Notes: a model not told the origin generated them from the letters alone. DNA of 64,000 nucleotides from Pseudobutyrivibrio sp. UBA3626 (GCA_002373675.1 DFLF01000008.1:273423-337422); one strand, 5' to 3'; counted from the first letter of the stretch, positions 17,583 to 26,416 are shown. Program-made: numbers and translations.

Positions 17583-18593
17583 ATGTCACATAAAACCGGC
17601 TTTAAAATAATAAGCATAATATTTTGTATGATAATGTTAATTGGACTTTGCTCATGCTCTTGTAATATAAATTCTAATAAGCCTGTTACCAAGAATGGAT
17701 TTGCACTTGATACTATCATTACTATTACTCTGTATGGCGATGATTCGAAAGAATATATTGATGAGTGTTTTAATATAGCTAAGAAATATGATGATATGCT
17801 TAGTAATACTAAGGAAAACTCGGATATATACAAGATTAACCATGCAAATTGTGAGTTTGTTGAAGTTAACCAAGATACTGTAGACCTTATTAATAAAGGA
17901 AAGTATTATGGAGATATTTCTAATGATGCATTTGATATTTCTATTGGAAAATTAACAACTCTATGGGATATTAAGAATAGAACTATTCCTCCAACTCAGG
18001 AAGAAATCAATAATGCAATGGGTTTTAACTATAATAATATAGAAATTGCAGAAAACAAGGTCAGACTTTTAACTGATAAAGAACAAATTGATCTTGGAGG
18101 TATTGCCAAAGGCTTTATTGCTGATAAAATCAAAGATTATCTTAATGAAAACGGCATTAATAAAGGTGTTATTAACCTGGGTGGCAATGTTCTATGCCTT
18201 GATAAAAAAGATGGCAATACAAATTACAATATTGGAATACAAAAACCTTTTGACGAATCAGGTACTCCCCTTTGTGCATTAAGTGTGTCAAACAAATCTA
18301 TTGTTACTTCTGGTGACTATCAACGTTATTTTGAATATAATGGCAAGAAATATCATCATATAATTGATATTAATACAGGATATCCTGTTGATAATGAATT
18401 AGACAGCGTAACTATAATTAATAGTTCTTCCACTGATGGAGATGCTTTATCTACTATTGCCTTTGCATATGGACTAAAAAAAGGTATGGATTTCATTGAA
18501 TCCATACCTGATACTGAAGCCATCTTTGTAAGTAAAGATGGAAAAATCCATAAGACATCTGGTGTTGATGATAATATGTTAAAAACCCAATAA
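17583..18593 (+). CDS. apbE: FAD:protein FMN transferase (ApbE lipoprotein)
   Basis: Transfers FMN from FAD onto threonine residues of target proteins outside the membrane. The N-terminus is a lipoprotein signal (hydrophobic 9-24 then a cysteine-rich lipobox, LCSC). The ApbE domain shows DTIITITLYG, the SDIYKIN region, IDLGGIAKGFIADKI, INLGGNVLC, IVTSGDYQRYF, YHHIIDINTGYPV and a C-terminal acidic site STDGDALSTIAFA. 336 residues, normal length. AAGGAG lies 7 nt before the ATG. The gene is close to the rnf operon, whose RnfG and RnfD subunits are the expected substrates, so it very likely serves Rnf maturation. Structured RNA element 2 lies directly upstream. Confidence 0.93.
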   Translation: MSHKTGFKIISIIFCMIMLIGLCSCSCNINSNKPVTKNGFALDTIITITLYGDDSKEYIDECFNIAKKYDDMLSNTKENSDIYKINHANCEFVEVNQDTVDLINKGKYYGDISNDAFDISIGKLTTLWDIKNRTIPPTQEEINNAMGFNYNNIEIAENKVRLLTDKEQIDLGGIAKGFIADKIKDYLNENGINKGVINLGGNVLCLDKKDGNTNYNIGIQKPFDESGTPLCALSVSNKSIVTSGDYQRYFEYNGKKYHHIIDINTGYPVDNELDSVTIINSSSTDGDALSTIAFAYGLKKGMDFIESIPDTEAIFVSKDGKIHKTSGVDDNMLKTQ

Positions 18594-18600
18594 CGAATTG

Positions 18601-19233
18601 TTAGAATTCGCAATGTAAATTATCAAATGTATCTATAACAACAACACAATCAGATTTTACCTTCTGCATAATGGTTTTCATGATATATTCAGGAACTGCC
18701 ACACAACCGCCTGTAAAAGGCTTCTGTGGGCCAAAGCAATGTAAGAATATTGCCGAACCTCTTCCTGGTGTACCCTCTTCATTAAAGCTGATATTTAAGC
18801 AATATTGATATTGATACTCATAATCAATTATGTGTTCACTATCCTCTTTATTAAGATTAGGATACTCTTTTCCACTAACCATTTGGTTATACTGAGTAGT
18901 CTGATCTCCTGACCAATATGTATCATCTGTAACCTTAGTATAAGGCATTGAACAACCAGGATCTTTTGCTATACCAAATGCTTTATTAAAATGATATGTA
19001 CCTATTGGTGTCTGACTACAACCTTCAACATGATCTTGATCCATACACATACCATTCTTACCCACGTAACCTAGAGTAGAAAGAATCTGCTGCCAATTAC
19101 CATCTTTGTCTCGCTCATGCATAGTTATATAGGCTGTTGTCTTATCCATACCCATACCAGCGACAACAAAGAGCTGCTTATTATTAACATCCAAAGCTTC
19201 TGGAAGCCTCTTAACCCATTCAGGAGAATCCAT
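18601..19233 (-). CDS. L,D-transpeptidase (YkuD) family protein without signal peptide
   Basis: 210 residues. The C-terminal half has the YkuD catalytic pattern: AIFLHCFG (His) followed by FTGGCVAVPEY with the nucleophilic cysteine. The upstream strand motif SQTPIGTYHF is also typical. L,D-transpeptidases act on peptidoglycan outside the membrane, but this protein has no signal peptide or membrane helix. An in-frame TGA lies 15 bases before the ATG, and GGAGG precedes it, so the start is firm. It is convergent with apbE, with 7 bp between stop codons and a small CGAATT/AATTCG hairpin across the junction. Possible explanations are a truncated secretion signal, non-classical export or a changed function. 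Confidence 0.8.
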   Translation of the reverse strand: MDSPEWVKRLPEALDVNNKQLFVVAGMGMDKTTAYITMHERDKDGNWQQILSTLGYVGKNGMCMDQDHVEGCSQTPIGTYHFNKAFGIAKDPGCSMPYTKVTDDTYWSGDQTTQYNQMVSGKEYPNLNKEDSEHIIDYEYQYQYCLNISFNEEGTPGRGSAIFLHCFGPQKPFTGGCVAVPEYIMKTIMQKVKSDCVVVIDTFDNLHCEF

Positions 19234-19289
19234 ATATAACCTCCATCAATAGAATTGGCATTAGCATTTGATTCCTTCTCATCTTATGC

Positions 19290-20078
19290 TTATTTAATTA
19301 TCTTCTTAGGGCATTTTTCAGCACAAACTCCACATCCAGTACACTTATCCTGATCAATGTATGCAATATTGTCTACTACATGAATAGCATCTGCTTCACA
19401 ATTCTTCTCGCAAAGCTTGCATCCAATACATCCAACTTTACATACAGACATAACATCTTTACCCTTATCCTTAGAGCTACATTGAACAACATGTGTAGCA
19501 TCATAAGGAATTAATTCAATAAGCTTCTTAGGGCATGTATCAACACATTTACCACAAGCCTTACAAGCCATTGGTTCAACTTTGGCTACACCATCAACAA
19601 TATGAATGGCATCAAACGGGCAGGCAGCCACACAGCTTCCATAGCCCATACAGCCATAATTACATGACTTTGGACCACCACCAGGCACTAAGAACATTGA
19701 ATTACAATCTTCTACACCAGTGTATTTATAGTCACTTCCTGCTTGTTCGCAAGTTCCGGCACATTTTACGAAGGCCACTTTTTTAACACCTTCTTCAACT
19801 TCTTGTCCCATAATCTTACCAACTTCAGCAGCAACAGGATTACCACCAACCGGGCATCCATTAACAGGCGCTTCGCCTTTGACAATCGCTGCAGCAAGAC
19901 CAGAACATCCGGCATATCCACATCCACCACAGTTATTACCAGGCAATACATCAAGTATAGCAGTCTCTCTTTCATCAACTTCAACTTTGAATTTCTCAGC
20001 AGAGAAACGAAGGAAGAAACCTAGTATACAACCTGTAGCGCCGACAATAACAGCCGCTAAAATTATTCCTACTATCAT
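19290..20078 (-). CDS. rnfB: Rnf complex subunit B (ferredoxin-like electron entry)
   Basis: Iron-sulfur subunit that passes electrons from reduced ferredoxin into the Rnf complex. A single N-terminal helix is followed by the Fe-S domain with the four-cysteine motif NNCGGCGYAGC...NGCPVGG. Next come several CxxCxxCxxxC ferredoxin sites: CMGYGSCVAACP, CKACGKCVDTCP, CIGCKLCEKNC and CTGCGVCAEKCP. It has more clusters than the E. coli homologue RsxB, as usual for clostridial RnfB. 262 residues. AGGAGG lies six bases before the ATG. It is the last gene of the rnf operon. Confidence 0.96.
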   Translation of the reverse strand: MIVGIILAAVIVGATGCILGFFLRFSAEKFKVEVDERETAILDVLPGNNCGGCGYAGCSGLAAAIVKGEAPVNGCPVGGNPVAAEVGKIMGQEVEEGVKKVAFVKCAGTCEQAGSDYKYTGVEDCNSMFLVPGGGPKSCNYGCMGYGSCVAACPFDAIHIVDGVAKVEPMACKACGKCVDTCPKKLIELIPYDATHVVQCSSKDKGKDVMSVCKVGCIGCKLCEKNCEADAIHVVDNIAYIDQDKCTGCGVCAEKCPKKIIK

Positions 20079-20088
20079 ATCTTACCTC

Positions 20089-20664
20089 CTATATAACACC
20101 TGAGAATCCAAAGAATGCCATAGCCATAAGACCAGCTGTAATTAGAACAAGAGCAGATCCTCTAAAAGGCTTAGGAATATCATTGTATTCAATTTTTTCT
20201 CTAATGCCAGCCATTATAATAATTGCAATTGCAAAACCAACTGCTGTACCAAATCCATTAACAACTGACTCTAGAATATTGTATTCATTAGTAACATTCT
20301 TAAGTGCCACACCAAGAACGGCACAGTTTGTTGTAATCAGTGGAAGATATACGCCAAGTGACTTATATAGACTTGGCACTTTCTTCCTTAAGAACATTTC
20401 AACAAATTGCACTAATGCAGCAATTACTAAGATAAATACGATTGTTTGTAAATATTCAAAACCTGTAGGTACTAGAATAAACTTATAAATCAAACTAGCT
20501 ACAAGTGATGAAATTGTAATAACAAATATTACTGCGCCACCCATACCAGCAGCAGTCTCAGTCTTCTTAGAAACACCAAGGAATGGACATAGTCCTAAGA
20601 ATTGGCTAAGCACTACGTTATTAACGATAGATGATGCGATTAATATAATAATTAATGTTTTCAT
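20089..20664 (-). CDS. rnfA: Rnf complex subunit A (membrane)
   Basis: Integral membrane subunit related to NqrE. 191 residues with six helices and the family stretches SQFLGLCPFLGVSKK and ITTNCAVLGVAL. The conserved cysteines in these two stretches are those proposed to hold the membrane-embedded 2Fe-2S cluster shared with RnfE. It lies between rnfE and rnfB, in the standard order rnfCDGEAB. Confidence 0.96.
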   Translation of the reverse strand: MKTLIIILIASSIVNNVVLSQFLGLCPFLGVSKKTETAAGMGGAVIFVITISSLVASLIYKFILVPTGFEYLQTIVFILVIAALVQFVEMFLRKKVPSLYKSLGVYLPLITTNCAVLGVALKNVTNEYNILESVVNGFGTAVGFAIAIIIMAGIREKIEYNDIPKPFRGSALVLITAGLMAMAFFGFSGVI

Positions 20665-20678
20665 TTATGTGCTCCCTC

Positions 20679-21434
20679 CTATTCCTCGGTTTTCTCTTCA
20701 TTATTACTATCAGCTTTAACAACTTTTTCTACATTAGGTGAATCGCACTTATTAGCACATGAAGCACAATCTCCAGCAAGGCAACCTTGAGGAGGTGCAA
20801 TCTTAACACCCTTCTTCTCCGCGTTATCTCTAATCTTATTCATTATTGCAACTAAGAAGCCTAGAACAAGAAAGGCACCCGGTGCAAGAATAAATATTGA
20901 TATGGGAGTATAACCAGCCTGACCTGTAGATTCATCAGCAAGTGGAAGGAGTTGATATCCAAAAATTGCTCCAGCGCCAATCAACTCTCTTACAGCACCA
21001 ATAATTGTAAGTCCTGCTGTAAATCCAAGTCCCATACCTAGTCCATCAAAAACAGATGGCAACACCGGATTCTTAGATGCATAACTTTCTGCACGTCCAA
21101 GAATTATACAGTTAACAACAATAAGTGGAATATAGATTCCAAGTGCATCGTATAAATCCGGCAAAAATCCTTGAACTAAGAATTGCACAATTGTTACAAA
21201 TGAAGCAACAATTACAATAAATGCAGGAATTCTAACTTTATCAGGTATAACTTTTCGAAGTGCTGAAATAAATAAGTTAGACATAACAAGAACTACCATT
21301 GTAGATAGTCCCATACCCACACCATTCATAGCTGAAGTTGTAACGGCAAGTGTAGGACACATACCAAGCATAAGAATGAATGTAGGGTTCTCTTTAATTA
21401 AACCATTAAATAAACGTTCTCCTAATTTACCCAT
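20679..21434 (-). CDS. rnfE: Rnf complex subunit E (membrane), with cysteine-rich C-terminal tail
   Basis: Membrane subunit related to NqrD and paired with RnfA. Family stretches are PTFILMLGMCPTLAVTTSA, IPLIVVNCIILGRAE and GLGFTAGLTIIGAVRELIGAG. The protein is 251 residues, longer than a bare six-helix RnfE, because of a C-terminal tail that contains CLAGDCASCANKC followed by an acidic end. The four cysteines could bind a metal or cluster; this is an inference. Its start overlaps the rnfG stop by 1 bp. Confidence 0.95.
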   Translation of the reverse strand: MGKLGERLFNGLIKENPTFILMLGMCPTLAVTTSAMNGVGMGLSTMVVLVMSNLFISALRKVIPDKVRIPAFIVIVASFVTIVQFLVQGFLPDLYDALGIYIPLIVVNCIILGRAESYASKNPVLPSVFDGLGMGLGFTAGLTIIGAVRELIGAGAIFGYQLLPLADESTGQAGYTPISIFILAPGAFLVLGFLVAIMNKIRDNAEKKGVKIAPPQGCLAGDCASCANKCDSPNVEKVVKADSNNEEKTEE

Positions 21435-22060
21435 TATGCTGCACCTCCTTGTAATAAGCTAGAAACATATACAAGACCAGCATCAATAGCATAAGTAACA
21501 GCTTTAGAAGTAATTGTAGCACCAGAGATTGCCTGAATTGTATTCTCTTCTCCGCTACCAGTCTTAGATACTTCTAATGTAGTTGCTTTAATACCCTTAA
21601 ATTGATCTTTGAATTTATCATCTTGAGCTTTCATACCAAGACCAGGTGTCTCATTAATCTCTGTAATTGAATATCCATTAAGGATTCCATCTTTTGTAAC
21701 CCCCATAGAGAATACAAGATCACCGCCATAGCCAGCTTTAGACTTCATAGTCACAACGTAACCTAGTACATTCTTACTAGCATCTAAAGCTTTAACACAA
21801 TTAACAACTTCACAAGTAGTAACGGTACCATCTGTATAACCTTTCTGGCTAATAATATCATTGGCTTTATCAGCATCAAAGCTCTCTAAATCTTCAAATG
21901 AATCAGCAGTTTCAAATACTTCTTTGTAAGATTCCTGCTTAGCTTTTTCACTAGCTGCTGCTATTGGCTCTTTAGTAACTTCATATACAATACCAAGTGC
22001 CAATCCGGCAATTAAAGTAATCAGAGTTAAAACAAGTGCATCTTTAACGATTTTATTCAT
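21434..22060 (-). CDS. rnfG: Rnf complex subunit G (covalent FMN)
   Basis: Membrane-anchored flavoprotein subunit. One N-terminal helix (about 10-28), then an extracytoplasmic FMN-binding domain. The flavinylation site is the SGATITSKAV stretch near the C-terminus, the form of the S/T-G-A-T motif whose last threonine is modified by ApbE. apbE is about 3.5 kb away. 208 residues. It overlaps the end of rnfD by 8 bp. Confidence 0.96.
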   Translation of the reverse strand: MNKIVKDALVLTLITLIAGLALGIVYEVTKEPIAAASEKAKQESYKEVFETADSFEDLESFDADKANDIISQKGYTDGTVTTCEVVNCVKALDASKNVLGYVVTMKSKAGYGGDLVFSMGVTKDGILNGYSITEINETPGLGMKAQDDKFKDQFKGIKATTLEVSKTGSGEENTIQAISGATITSKAVTYAIDAGLVYVSSLLQGGAA

Positions 22061-23000
22061 CTTCTTTTACCTCCTTTACTTTAGTAATACCAAAAGCTCT
22101 AGGAATAGTAATCTTCTCAATTAGAGGAACAACAAGGTTACCAATAATAATTGCATATGATACTCCCTCTGCAGAAGAACCAAATATACGGAAAATTCCT
22201 GTAAGAATTCCAAGTAATATTCCAAATATTATCTTACCAAGCGGAGTAATTGGACTTGTTACATAGTCAGTAGCCATAAAGAAGGCACCTAGAATTAATC
22301 CACCACCACATAAATGTTCAATTAAGAATGTAACATCAAATCCATGACCACCAAATAGCAGGATAAATACTGCAAAAGTCAAAATATATGCAGCAGGTAT
22401 TCTAATATCAATTATACCCATAAGAATCAGGAAAATTGCTCCGATAAGTAAACAAATAACCGAGGTCTCACCAATTGTACCTGCTTCAGTACCAAGAAGC
22501 ATCTTAAGTGGCTCAACAGTTTCGCCTTCTTTAAGTAATGCTAAAGGTGTAGCTTCTGTAATTCCATCATATGTAAAGCTAGTCATTTGACTTGCGAATG
22601 AAATTATCAGAAAGACTCTTGCACCAAGAGCAGGGTTCATAAAGTTTTGACCGATTCCACCAAATAAACATTTAACAACGACAATAGCAAACACACCACC
22701 TATTACTGCTTGCCACCATGGCAATGTATGAGGTAGGTTAAGTGCTAATAACAGACCGGTTACAACTGCGCTCAAATCTTTAATTGTATTGTCTTTCTTT
22801 ACGATTAAATTAAACAACCATTCAGATATTACACAACTTGCAACAGTTACAAGAATTATAATTAATGCTTTATATCCAAAATTATAAATACCAAATAATG
22901 TAGCTGGTAACAAAGAAATAAGAACACAAAGCATTATTTTCTGTGTATCCATCCTTCCTCTTACGTGAGGAGATGATGAAACATTAAACATTTTATCCAT
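22053..23000 (-). CDS. rnfD: Rnf complex subunit D (membrane, covalent FMN)
   Basis: Large membrane subunit related to NqrB. 315 residues with about nine helices, the N-terminal SSSPHVRGRMDTQKIM motif, LPHTLPWWQAVIGG, and NPALGARVFLIISF. The probable flavinylated threonine lies in EATPLALLKEG, matching the site used in RnfD/NqrB proteins. The ATG at 23000 is followed by its partner genes without any gap. Confidence 0.96.
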   Translation of the reverse strand: MDKMFNVSSSPHVRGRMDTQKIMLCVLISLLPATLFGIYNFGYKALIIILVTVASCVISEWLFNLIVKKDNTIKDLSAVVTGLLLALNLPHTLPWWQAVIGGVFAIVVVKCLFGGIGQNFMNPALGARVFLIISFASQMTSFTYDGITEATPLALLKEGETVEPLKMLLGTEAGTIGETSVICLLIGAIFLILMGIIDIRIPAAYILTFAVFILLFGGHGFDVTFLIEHLCGGGLILGAFFMATDYVTSPITPLGKIIFGILLGILTGIFRIFGSSAEGVSYAIIIGNLVVPLIEKITIPRAFGITKVKEVKEDE

Positions 23001-23016
23001 TTAAATAATTACCTCC

Positions 23017-24339
23017 TTACTTCTTATTTCTCTTATCTGCTAAAATCTGCTTCTTCATAGTCTTGATTGATTGAGCAAGATGTTTTCTAGCAGGACACAT
23101 AAATGTACAGCTTCCACATTCAATACATTCTAAGCCGTACCACTTCTCAAAATCTTCTTTTCTTCCTGTCTCAGCAAATTTAGCAAGCTTTGAAGGAATC
23201 AAATTCTCAGGACATGCCTCAACGCATCTGCCACAATTAATACAATTAGTAGTCTTATACATTGATGCTTCATCAACATCAAGACAAACAAGGGCTGATG
23301 TTGTCTTAGTTGTAGGAATCTTGGCATCTTTTATGGCAAATCCCATCATAGGACCACCGGCAACCATCTTCTTACAATCTTTCATAAAGCCGCCAGACTC
23401 TTCTAAGAATTCTTCGAAAGAAGTACCTATATACATATCATAGTTTCTAGGCTCTGTAACAGCACCACCTGTAACAGTAAATATACGATTCATTACAGGC
23501 TTTCCTTCAACAACAGCATTGTATATAGCAACCATTGTCTCAACATTATCAACAATACATCCTGCATCAGCCGGAAGCATCTTAGCATTAATAGCACGTT
23601 TTGTACAAGCGTATATTAATTGACGCTCACCACCTTGTGGGTATTTTGTCCTAAGAGGAACAACAACCATTCTTTCTTCATCTTTGATAAGATTATTGAT
23701 TTTAGCAATACAATCAGGTTTGTTATCCTCAATACCAAATACGCCAAGTGCCTCAGGGAAAAGCTTTAATACAACCTTCATTCCACCGATTAATTTCTCG
23801 GGATTCTCCATCATCCTTCTATAATCAGCTGTAAGATATGGCTCACACTCTGCACAATTAGCAATAATATGGTCAATATCCTCCGGATTCTTTGGTGATA
23901 GCTTAACATGGGTAGGGAAACCAGCTCCTCCCATACCTACAACACCAGCATCTTTAATCTTGCCAATTATCTCTTCGTTTGATAATGAAGAATAATCTTC
24001 ACAAGGAGAGAAACCAGTCTCTGTGTAGGCGCCATCATTCTCAATAATGATTGAATTAACCATGTCACCAATAGCTACTCTTCTAGGCTCGATAGCTTTA
24101 ACCGTACCTGAGACAGATGAGTAAATCGGAGATGACACAAAGCCACCTGCTTCAGCAATCTTCTGACCGCGAAGGACAATATCACCTACGTTAACAATAG
24201 GGGATGCCGGAGCGCCAATATGCTGCGATAAAGGAAAAACTAATTCACCTTTAGGGAGATATTTGCGAACTGGCTTGGCTTTAGATAATTCCTTGCCATC
24301 ATATGGATGGACGCCACCTTTAAACGTCATTATACCCAT
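23017..24339 (-). CDS. rnfC: Rnf complex subunit C (NADH-binding, Fe-S)
   Basis: Soluble subunit that delivers electrons to NAD+. The N-terminal barrel-sandwich region (TFKGGVHPYDGKELS) is followed by a Rossmann-like NADH/FMN domain with GMGGAGFPTHVKL, IIANCAECEPYLTAD and YPQGGERQLIYA. Two 4Fe-4S sites near the C-terminus follow: CINCGRCVEACP and CIECGSCTFMCP. 440 residues. First gene of the rnf operon, with an extended -10 promoter just upstream. Confidence 0.96.
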   Translation of the reverse strand: MGIMTFKGGVHPYDGKELSKAKPVRKYLPKGELVFPLSQHIGAPASPIVNVGDIVLRGQKIAEAGGFVSSPIYSSVSGTVKAIEPRRVAIGDMVNSIIIENDGAYTETGFSPCEDYSSLSNEEIIGKIKDAGVVGMGGAGFPTHVKLSPKNPEDIDHIIANCAECEPYLTADYRRMMENPEKLIGGMKVVLKLFPEALGVFGIEDNKPDCIAKINNLIKDEERMVVVPLRTKYPQGGERQLIYACTKRAINAKMLPADAGCIVDNVETMVAIYNAVVEGKPVMNRIFTVTGGAVTEPRNYDMYIGTSFEEFLEESGGFMKDCKKMVAGGPMMGFAIKDAKIPTTKTTSALVCLDVDEASMYKTTNCINCGRCVEACPENLIPSKLAKFAETGRKEDFEKWYGLECIECGSCTFMCPARKHLAQSIKTMKKQILADKRNKK

Positions 24340-24368
24340 AATTCGTTTTCCTCTCTTTCGTTATTAAT

Positions 24369-24402
24369 TGTGGATATACCACAGTTATTTTATATTATAA
24401 CA
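24369..24402 (-). promoter_or_regulatory. Putative rnf operon promoter with a palindrome in the leader
   Basis: On the minus strand, TGTTATAAT gives an extended -10 (TATAAT at 24394-24399). No good -35 is visible. Between it and the rnfC ribosome-binding site lies the palindrome TGTGG-ATATA-CCACA (24369-24383), which would be at about +4 to +18 of the transcript, in a place suited to an operator or small hairpin. It is not a Rex site. Confidence 0.45.
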
Positions 24403-24488
24403 CTTTATTAATCGTTAAATAAATAACTATTGCAAATTTTGTATTATTTTTTACACATTTTAAAAATTTTTTTGGTAAAATAGCAAAT

Positions 24489-25565
24489 ATGAAAATAATT
24501 AATGAGATTTACGACAGAACAATCGAAGATGAGGAATTAAAATATTTAAGAAATAATACCTGTCTGTTAGATATTGAGACAACAGGTTTTTCAAGAGAAA
24601 TAAATCACATCTATATGATTGGTCTTGCAAGACTTGAAAAAGATAAAATTAAAGTCACTCTTCTATTTGCTGATAAAAGAAGTGAAGAAAAAGACATTCT
24701 AATTGAATTTATTAATTATTCTAAAGATGTTAATTGCTTTATATCATTTAATGGTTTGTCATTCGATTTTCCATTTATTAAATCCAGAATGAATCATAAT
24801 GGAATTGAATATAATTATATGGAATATGAACACCTTGATATATATAAAGAATGTAAGAAGTTAAAAGATATTCTATGCCTTGGCAATTTAAAGCAAAAAA
24901 CATTTGAATCTTTTCTGGGAATAGAAAGAGAAGACAGTTTTGATGGTGGAGAATTAATACATCAATATAAATTATACGAGAAATGTAATGACGAAGAATG
25001 TTATCACAATCTTATAACTCACAATTTAGAAGATGTACAAGGAATGGTTGAACTCTTAATAATACTTCGCTATCTTCATATAACAGATAACATAGACAAT
25101 TCTACTATTAGTGAAATAACCAATACAAATGGCGAAATTGTAGCAAAAATAACAACAGATTACAATATACCCAAAAGATTTGTTGTTAAATCTGGATTTT
25201 ACTATATATTATTCGAGAAAAATATAATCAAGACTATATTAAAGCCAAATTCATGTACCCTCAAATACTATTTCGATAATTACAAAAATTATGTGCATTT
25301 ATTAAATGAAGATATAATTATTCCAAAACAATTATTAAACGATAATAACAAAAATAACGCAGTACCATGTAAGAAAAGCAATTGTTGTATAGATGTAGAA
25401 GGGTTATATCTTCCCGTGTTTGATAAGATGCTTTTCGAAGATGAGAAACTATTCAAAGAGAATTTGAGTTCCAAGGAAACATATGTTGATATTTCATCTA
25501 AGCTAAATGATAGTTTATATCTCAAAAAATATATCATACATATTATTAAATACAGATTAAATTAA
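24489..25565 (+). CDS. Ribonuclease H-like (YprB-type) exonuclease domain protein
   Basis: DEDD-type 3'-5' exonuclease fold. Motif I is LLDIETTGFS (first catalytic Asp and Glu). FISFNGLSFDFPFIKSRM gives motif II, and HNLEDVQGMVELL supplies the last acidic residues, as in YprB RNase H_2 proteins. The C-terminal 150 residues are not assigned. Substrate unknown. The gene has no recognisable ribosome-binding site: TAAAAT lies only 7 bp before the ATG, in the position of a -10 box, so the mRNA may be leaderless. Its promoter region is shared, divergently, with rnfC. Confidence 0.85.
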   Translation: MKIINEIYDRTIEDEELKYLRNNTCLLDIETTGFSREINHIYMIGLARLEKDKIKVTLLFADKRSEEKDILIEFINYSKDVNCFISFNGLSFDFPFIKSRMNHNGIEYNYMEYEHLDIYKECKKLKDILCLGNLKQKTFESFLGIEREDSFDGGELIHQYKLYEKCNDEECYHNLITHNLEDVQGMVELLIILRYLHITDNIDNSTISEITNTNGEIVAKITTDYNIPKRFVVKSGFYYILFEKNIIKTILKPNSCTLKYYFDNYKNYVHLLNEDIIIPKQLLNDNNKNNAVPCKKSNCCIDVEGLYLPVFDKMLFEDEKLFKENLSSKETYVDISSKLNDSLYLKKYIIHIIKYRLN

Positions 25566-25595
25566 TTATATATCGAATTTTTATGTTAAAGAAAG

Positions 25596-25618
25596 AACCC
25601 GCCAAGAGGCGGGTTTTT
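25596..25618. terminator. Bidirectional Rho-independent terminator
   Basis: Stem AACCCGCC/GGCGGGTT with a 4-nt loop, followed by TTTTT on the plus strand and TTCTTTC on the minus strand. It sits between the convergent RNase H-like gene and cheR and can end both transcripts. Confidence 0.88.
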
Positions 25619-25625
25619 ATAAATC

Positions 25626-26402
25626 TTATTTTTCCTTCTCGTAATAGAAAGAATATCTTCTCTTATAACCTAATTTTGAATAATCAATAATCTGTTCTGT
25701 ATTACCAATGAAAAGAATGCCATTTTTCTTAAGAGATTTTGCAAATTTTCCATATACTTCGAATTTAGCTTCATCAGTAAAGTATATAAGAACATTTCTA
25801 CATACAATCAAATCGCAATCATCAAAATATTGGTCTCTTAGTAAATTATGTTGACGAAATTCAACACATCTTTTTACTTTTTCATCAATCTGATATGATG
25901 GTCCTACTTTAGTAAAGAATTTCTTCTTATACTCTTCTGGAACATTCGCAATGCTCTTCTCGCTATATAGACCGACTTTGGCCTGTGCAAGAATCTGCTT
26001 ATCAATATCAGTTGCAATAATCTTAATCTGCGAAAGATCTAAATATTTAGAAAGTGCCATTACCAGTGAATAAGGCTCATCACCTGTAGAACAAGCCGCA
26101 CTCCAGATCTTAAGTCTCTTGCCAAACTTTTCAATTAGTTCTGGAACAAATTCACTTACAAATAAATCCCATTGTTCAGGATTTCTATAGAATTCAGACA
26201 CATTAATAGTAAGAAATCCAACAAATTCCTCAAATGCATCTTTATCATCCTTTAGAAGCTTAACATATTCATCATATGTTTTGATATTATGTTTAGAAAT
26301 CAAACTGTCAATACGACGTTTCATCTGCTTCTCTTTATAAGCATTTAAATCGATTTTAGTTAGGCTATAAACGTCTTTTTTAAAACCTTCATAATTATCC
26401 AT
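25626..26402 (-). CDS. cheR: Chemotaxis protein methyltransferase CheR
   Basis: SAM-dependent methylation of glutamates on chemoreceptors. The N-terminal helical domain (YKEKQMKRRIDSLISKHNI) is followed by the methyltransferase domain: FLTINVSEFYRNPEQW, IWSAACSTGDEPYSLVMALSKY, VCRNVLIYF and LFIGNTEQII. The frame opens at a TTG (26408), but the ATG at 26402 after an AGGG site is the more likely start (258 residues). No other chemotaxis gene is adjacent, so this is an isolated cheR; it suggests a motile host. Confidence 0.92.
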   Translation of the reverse strand: MDNYEGFKKDVYSLTKIDLNAYKEKQMKRRIDSLISKHNIKTYDEYVKLLKDDKDAFEEFVGFLTINVSEFYRNPEQWDLFVSEFVPELIEKFGKRLKIWSAACSTGDEPYSLVMALSKYLDLSQIKIIATDIDKQILAQAKVGLYSEKSIANVPEEYKKKFFTKVGPSYQIDEKVKRCVEFRQHNLLRDQYFDDCDLIVCRNVLIYFTDEAKFEVYGKFAKSLKKNGILFIGNTEQIIDYSKLGYKRRYSFYYEKEK

Positions 26403-26416
26403 AAGCAAAAACCCTA

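Noticed and set aside
17513..17873. Minus-strand open frames over the start of apbE (17513-17833 and 17652-17873)
   Set aside because: They lie over the apbE coding frame and element 2, with no ribosome-binding site or family resemblance.
18594..18610. CGAATT/AATTCG hairpin as a terminator between apbE and the L,D-transpeptidase gene
   Set aside because: A 6-bp stem with no T-run on either strand is too weak to call.
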